Shown: piece by piece, positions 5,318-8,400 of the stretch
Layout: each line of letters opens with the position of its first letter
Numbering within the stretch: the stretch's first letter is position 1
Assembly (NCBI GenBank): GCA_002353975.1
Contig: DEKQ01000038.1
Location: forward strand, 55,194 to 63,593
Source of the DNA: Prevotellaceae bacterium UBA2718
GTDB taxonomy: Bacteria; Bacteroidota; Bacteroidia; Bacteroidales; Bacteroidaceae
Direction of reading: 5' to 3'
DNA length: 8,400 nucleotides
Position numbers and translations under genes: made by a program
The notes under the pieces: generated by a model
Seen by the model: only the letters and a program-made list of their open reading frames with translations
Told to the model about the DNA's origin: nothing
The model's database searches: none

Positions 5318-8152
5318 TTATAGCGGCAACGTGATGAATATCGACGTGCCGTGACCGGGTTCTGACTCTACTTCTATTGTGCCCTCGAGCATCTCTACGA
5401 GTGCTTTGCAGATAGGCATCTCTAGACCCGACAGCTGTGCGTCCTGCTGTGTATATTCCACATGGTGCAGGCCAATCTGCGGCTCGAAGAGTGTCTTCAG
5501 CTCTCCGGGCGGTATGCCTTCGCCGGTGTCCTCGATGGCGATGTTCAGCTGCTCGCGACGGTAGATATAGTGCACGTTGACGGTGCCGTAGTTGGTGTAT
5601 CGTGCCGACAGGCCCACGGCCTCACGGAGTATTCTGGACATAACGGTAGCGTCGGCCACGATGGGCAGCGTCTCGTAGGTGTTCTGCACGTTGTACGTCA
5701 CGCCGATGTGACGGAAGCGCTCGATGCCCTCGTCAACGCTGCGACGGTACAGCTCCACGAAGTCCAGAGCCTTGACATCCTGCTTCAGCATACCCGCCTC
5801 GATGCGTGAGAGCAGCAGCGTATCGTCGGAGAGGATTATCAGGCGCTGGGTGTTGACGCAGACGCTGTTGAGCAGCGGCTGCTCGTCATTGCCCTCCACG
5901 GTGGAGAGTTTCTCTATGTTCTGGCGCATGACGACGAGCGGCTGGCGAATGGAGTAGGACATATTCTTCAGGAAGTTCTGCTTGACCAGCTCTATGTCGC
6001 GTGCCGTGATGGTCTCGCGCTCCAGCTCTTCCTGCATGCTGACACGCTCAGTGATGTCGATACAGATGCTGAAATAGCCTGTCACGCGGCCAGATTCGTC
6101 GAAAACGGGGAAGAGGTTTATGCTGTGAGTGAGCGGATGGTCCTTGCCCTTGAAGAAGTTGCGCACGGTGATGGTGAGCTCCCGGGGTGTGCGTTCGTCG
6201 GCATGGTGGAAGGCACGGAACATAATCTGGAAGTCCCGCTCATCAACAAATTCCAGCACCTGAAGGAGCGAATAGACCGTCAGCTGTCCCGTGTTGCGGT
6301 CGTAGATGTCTATGGTACGGGTGTCGGGGTTGTAGTAAAGGATGGTTATGAGTGTCTCGCGGAGTATGAAGTTGCGTCGTCTCAGGTACCTCTGACGCTC
6401 AGAGCGGAAGTAGTTGATGCTCTTCTGCTGCTCTCTGAGCTTCTTGGTAGACATCACAAACTCTGTGATGTCACGCACGAAGAGCATATAGCCCGATATG
6501 TTGCCCTGGGCATTGCTGATGCTTGCTATGTGCACGTGGTAGAAACCCTCATCATGCTTACCGCCCTCAGCAGACATCACCTCGGCCACCGGTGTGCTCT
6601 CTATGGGTCTGACGGCCAGGCCCAGCGGCGTGGAGGGGGGGACGCCAAAGACGTGGGAAGTGAAGCTGATGTCATCGCCAAGGGTGGCGAGGTCAACGCC
6701 AAGGTTGCTGCTGAAGTCATCAAGCGTGAAGCCCTGGGCAAGGATGTCGTCCTTGTTCTCTATGTTGAAGCGGTGCATCAGGTGGTTGTTGAAGTCTATC
6801 ATGCGGCCCGAGGCATCAAAACGCATGATACTGCCTAAGGCCTGCTCAAAGACCGTAGCCTGACGCTGGCTCATCAGCTTCTTGCTGTCAAGCATGGCCT
6901 TGGTATCGGTAATGTCGTGCTGCAGGCCGAAGATGAGGTATATCTTGCCGTAATCGTTGCGCATAGGTATCAGACGCACCTCGGTATCCAATACCTTGTG
7001 GCGGTCATTCTCATCATAACAGCGCAGCTTAAAGTCTTTGACCACTACATCATGGCCCAGAATGTCGGTGACATGTGAGTGGATGACGCTGAACTCCTCA
7101 TCGGGATAGAAGCGTGAGAACTCGTATGTGGAGTATTCCTTGTCGGTCTCTCCCTCTAAGGACATCCATGAGTAACGGCGCGATGTGGGATAATAGACCC
7201 ACACACGCATCTTGCACGACGAGAGGATGAGCTCCATCTGCCTCTTCTTTTCCGCAAGTGAGTGGGCGGAATGTCGTTTGCGATAGCGATGCAGGAGATA
7301 GTTGAGCAGCAGCGCCAGCAGGAATATGACGACCGCCATGATGATGGCGTAGGTGGCATCAGAGCTCTTTTGCTCTGAGTTGGGGCTCATCCACCGCTCC
7401 GCCAACTGCTGCAACTCACCCTCGCGGTACATCAGTTCGCAGATGCTGTCAAGCCGCGCCAGCAGCACTGTGTCGGCTGACATGAAGCGATATTCGCCCG
7501 CAGGGATATCAACGGGCACCACGCAGAAGTCGTCAAGGTGGTATTTGTTCTTCACCCAGCGTATCATCATGGTGTTCCACACCGGGTATTCTTCTACTCT
7601 CCCGTATCTCTCAAGTATCTCTGCCTCCATGTTGTCGCCCGTCTTGAGCAGGCTGTCAGGAAATCCGGCCTCCTTCATTATGAAGTATGCGCGGCTGTTC
7701 TGTCGCACGTAGAACGGTATCTTGCGCAGCCGTTCGAGTGTCATGAGGCCTACGGAATCCTTCTTTGGCAGCAGGATGGAATTCTCAAAATGTGTGATGG
7801 TGAAGCGTCCGAAGCGTCCGAAGGGCGCATTATAGCTTGCAATGACGCCCAGCGAGAGGTCTGCCGAGTCGCGCTGCAGGTCGTAATGTGCCTTCTCCTG
7901 GCTGACGAGGCGCACCTCGAAGGGTATGTTGAGACGCGTCATGATGCGCCGCACCAGATCGACATTGAAGCCTTCGGGCTCACCGTTGTCGTTGATGAAG
8001 GCGTAAGGCCACTTCTTCCATGAGTCTTCGTAGATGAGTGGCCGCTCCTTAGTATATTCCCGCGTACGCGAGCCTACAAACGGTGCCGCCTCTGCCGCCG
8101 TGAGGCAGCAGAGGCTTATCAGCACTGTTATGAGTACGCGTCGCAGCTTCAT
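5318..8152 (-). CDS. SBP-PAS sensor kinase paralogue, predicted catalytically dead (pseudokinase)
   Basis: A 944-residue paralogue of the downstream kinase with the same plan: signal peptide (about 1-23), SBP_bac_3-like periplasmic domain (about 37-255, WPYAFINDNGEPEGF at 48-62), one transmembrane helix (about 267-288), and three PAS-like regions (about 305-420, 430-570 and 590-705). The kinase core is recognisable but degenerate. The H-box reads NFLKNMSYSIRQPL, with Tyr733 (TAC, 5954-5956) where His is expected. The N-box Asn is Leu848 (VGLSARYTNYG). The G2 loop is LSGLEMPICK instead of GxGLGL. G1 survives as DTGEGIP (875-881). The frame is intact over 2.8 kb, so this is not simple decay. 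It starts 8 bases after the complex II iron-sulfur gene. It may sense a ligand and control the active paralogue by heterodimerisation; that role is inferred. Confidence 0.9.
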   Translation of the reverse strand: MKLRRVLITVLISLCCLTAAEAAPFVGSRTREYTKERPLIYEDSWKKWPYAFINDNGEPEGFNVDLVRRIMTRLNIPFEVRLVSQEKAHYDLQRDSADLSLGVIASYNAPFGRFGRFTITHFENSILLPKKDSVGLMTLERLRKIPFYVRQNSRAYFIMKEAGFPDSLLKTGDNMEAEILERYGRVEEYPVWNTMMIRWVKNKYHLDDFCVVPVDIPAGEYRFMSADTVLLARLDSICELMYREGELQQLAERWMSPNSEQKSSDATYAIIMAVVIFLLALLLNYLLHRYRKRHSAHSLAEKKRQMELILSSCKMRVWVYYPTSRRYSWMSLEGETDKEYSTYEFSRFYPDEEFSVIHSHVTDILGHDVVVKDFKLRCYDENDRHKVLDTEVRLIPMRNDYGKIYLIFGLQHDITDTKAMLDSKKLMSQRQATVFEQALGSIMRFDASGRMIDFNNHLMHRFNIENKDDILAQGFTLDDFSSNLGVDLATLGDDISFTSHVFGVPPSTPLGLAVRPIESTPVAEVMSAEGGKHDEGFYHVHIASISNAQGNISGYMLFVRDITEFVMSTKKLREQQKSINYFRSERQRYLRRRNFILRETLITILYYNPDTRTIDIYDRNTGQLTVYSLLQVLEFVDERDFQIMFRAFHHADERTPRELTITVRNFFKGKDHPLTHSINLFPVFDESGRVTGYFSICIDITERVSMQEELERETITARDIELVKQNFLKNMSYSIRQPLVVMRQNIEKLSTVEGNDEQPLLNSVCVNTQRLIILSDDTLLLSRIEAGMLKQDVKALDFVELYRRSVDEGIERFRHIGVTYNVQNTYETLPIVADATVMSRILREAVGLSARYTNYGTVNVHYIYRREQLNIAIEDTGEGIPPGELKTLFEPQIGLHHVEYTQQDAQLSGLEMPICKALVEMLEGTIEVESEPGHGTSIFITLPL

Positions 8153-8160
8153 GAACTGCT

Positions 8161-8400
8161 TTAGTCAGCCAACTTGGCACAAATGAACTCGCGGTTCAGG
8201 CGTGCGATGTTTGCAATGGTCTCGTTCTTAGGACAAACGGCCTCGCAGGCACGGGTGTTGGTACAGTTACCAAAGCCCAGCTCGTCCATCTTTGCCACCA
8301 TCGCCTTGGCACGCTTAGCCGCCTCGGGACGTCCCTGTGGCAGCAGTGCCAGCTGGCTCACCTTTGAGCTGACGAAGAGCATGGCAGAGCCGTTCTTACA
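8161..8400 (-). CDS. Succinate dehydrogenase/fumarate reductase iron-sulfur subunit, C-terminal part
   Basis: The last 79 residues of the B subunit of respiratory complex II; the gene continues past the right edge. This subunit passes electrons between the flavoprotein and the membrane quinone subunit. In fermentative Bacteroidales the complex mainly works as fumarate reductase, giving succinate. The visible part starts CKNGSAMLFVSSKVSQLALL, typical of Bacteroidetes. It has four cysteines: the first residue, and those of GNCTNTRACEAVCPKNE (fragment residues 46, 52 and 56). By comparison with SdhB, residues 1, 46 and 52 should bind the 3Fe-4S cluster and residue 56 should be the last ligand of the 4Fe-4S cluster. 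The other cluster ligands lie outside the window. The TAA at 8161-8163 is 8 bases from the next start codon, leaving no room for a terminator between. Confidence 0.93.
   Translation of the reverse strand, partial: CKNGSAMLFVSSKVSQLALLPQGRPEAAKRAKAMVAKMDELGFGNCTNTRACEAVCPKNETIANIARLNREFICAKLAD

Noticed and set aside
5940..5965. His-to-Tyr change as a sequencing error
   Set aside because: A single base would explain Tyr733, but the N-box Asn and G2 glycines are also lost and the adjacent E/T of the H-box are S/Q, so independent changes agree.
6125..6838. A 237-codon + strand open frame antisense to the 944-aa protein
   Set aside because: It is fully contained in the PAS-coding part of the opposite strand, with no recognisable motif and the same shadow-frame composition.

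Overview
The window looks like chromosomal DNA from a Bacteroidales bacterium, most likely Prevotella or a close relative. The evidence is a -7 promoter box of the Bacteroidetes type (TAnnTTTG) in front of the + strand operon, no strong Shine-Dalgarno sequences, a Bacteroidetes-type SdhB/FrdB C-terminus, large sensor kinases with a periplasmic substrate-binding-protein domain, and heptanucleotide arrays between genes. Genus is an inference.

Left part, + strand (1-1747). The 3' end of an unrecognised gene (3-173) is followed by a non-coding stretch with a textbook intrinsic terminator (385-430). Next comes a compact type II toxin-antitoxin operon: antitoxin 681-1010 and RelE/ParE-type toxin 1007-1318, overlapping by ATGA. 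The operon is bracketed by two ~62-bp direct repeats (541-604 and 1325-1385). Behind it lie four contiguous 22-bp repeats with an inverted copy (1390-1488), a 15-bp palindrome and a second terminator-like hairpin (1517-1555). This block looks like accessory DNA.

Right part, - strand (8400 down to 1748). The order of transcription is: C-terminus of the succinate dehydrogenase/fumarate reductase iron-sulfur subunit (8400-8161); after only 8 bp, a 944-aa sensor-kinase-like protein (8152-5318); after 112 bp, a 946-aa sensor histidine kinase (5205-2365); after 158 bp of heptamer repeats, a MaoC/NodN-type hydratase (2206-1748). The two large proteins share one plan: signal peptide, SBP_bac_3-like periplasmic domain, one transmembrane helix, three PAS-like regions, then HisKA and HATPase_c. 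Neither has a receiver or DNA-binding domain.

The main observation is that the two paralogues differ at the active site. The 946-aa protein keeps the phosphoacceptor His738, the N-box Asn854 and intact G1/G2 glycine motifs. The 944-aa protein has Tyr733 in place of the His, Leu848 in place of the N-box Asn, and a broken G2 loop, although its reading frame is intact. It is therefore probably a pseudokinase, and the pair may act as an active/inactive sensor complex. Its 8-bp distance from the respiratory complex II gene suggests, without proving, co-transcription with central anaerobic metabolism.
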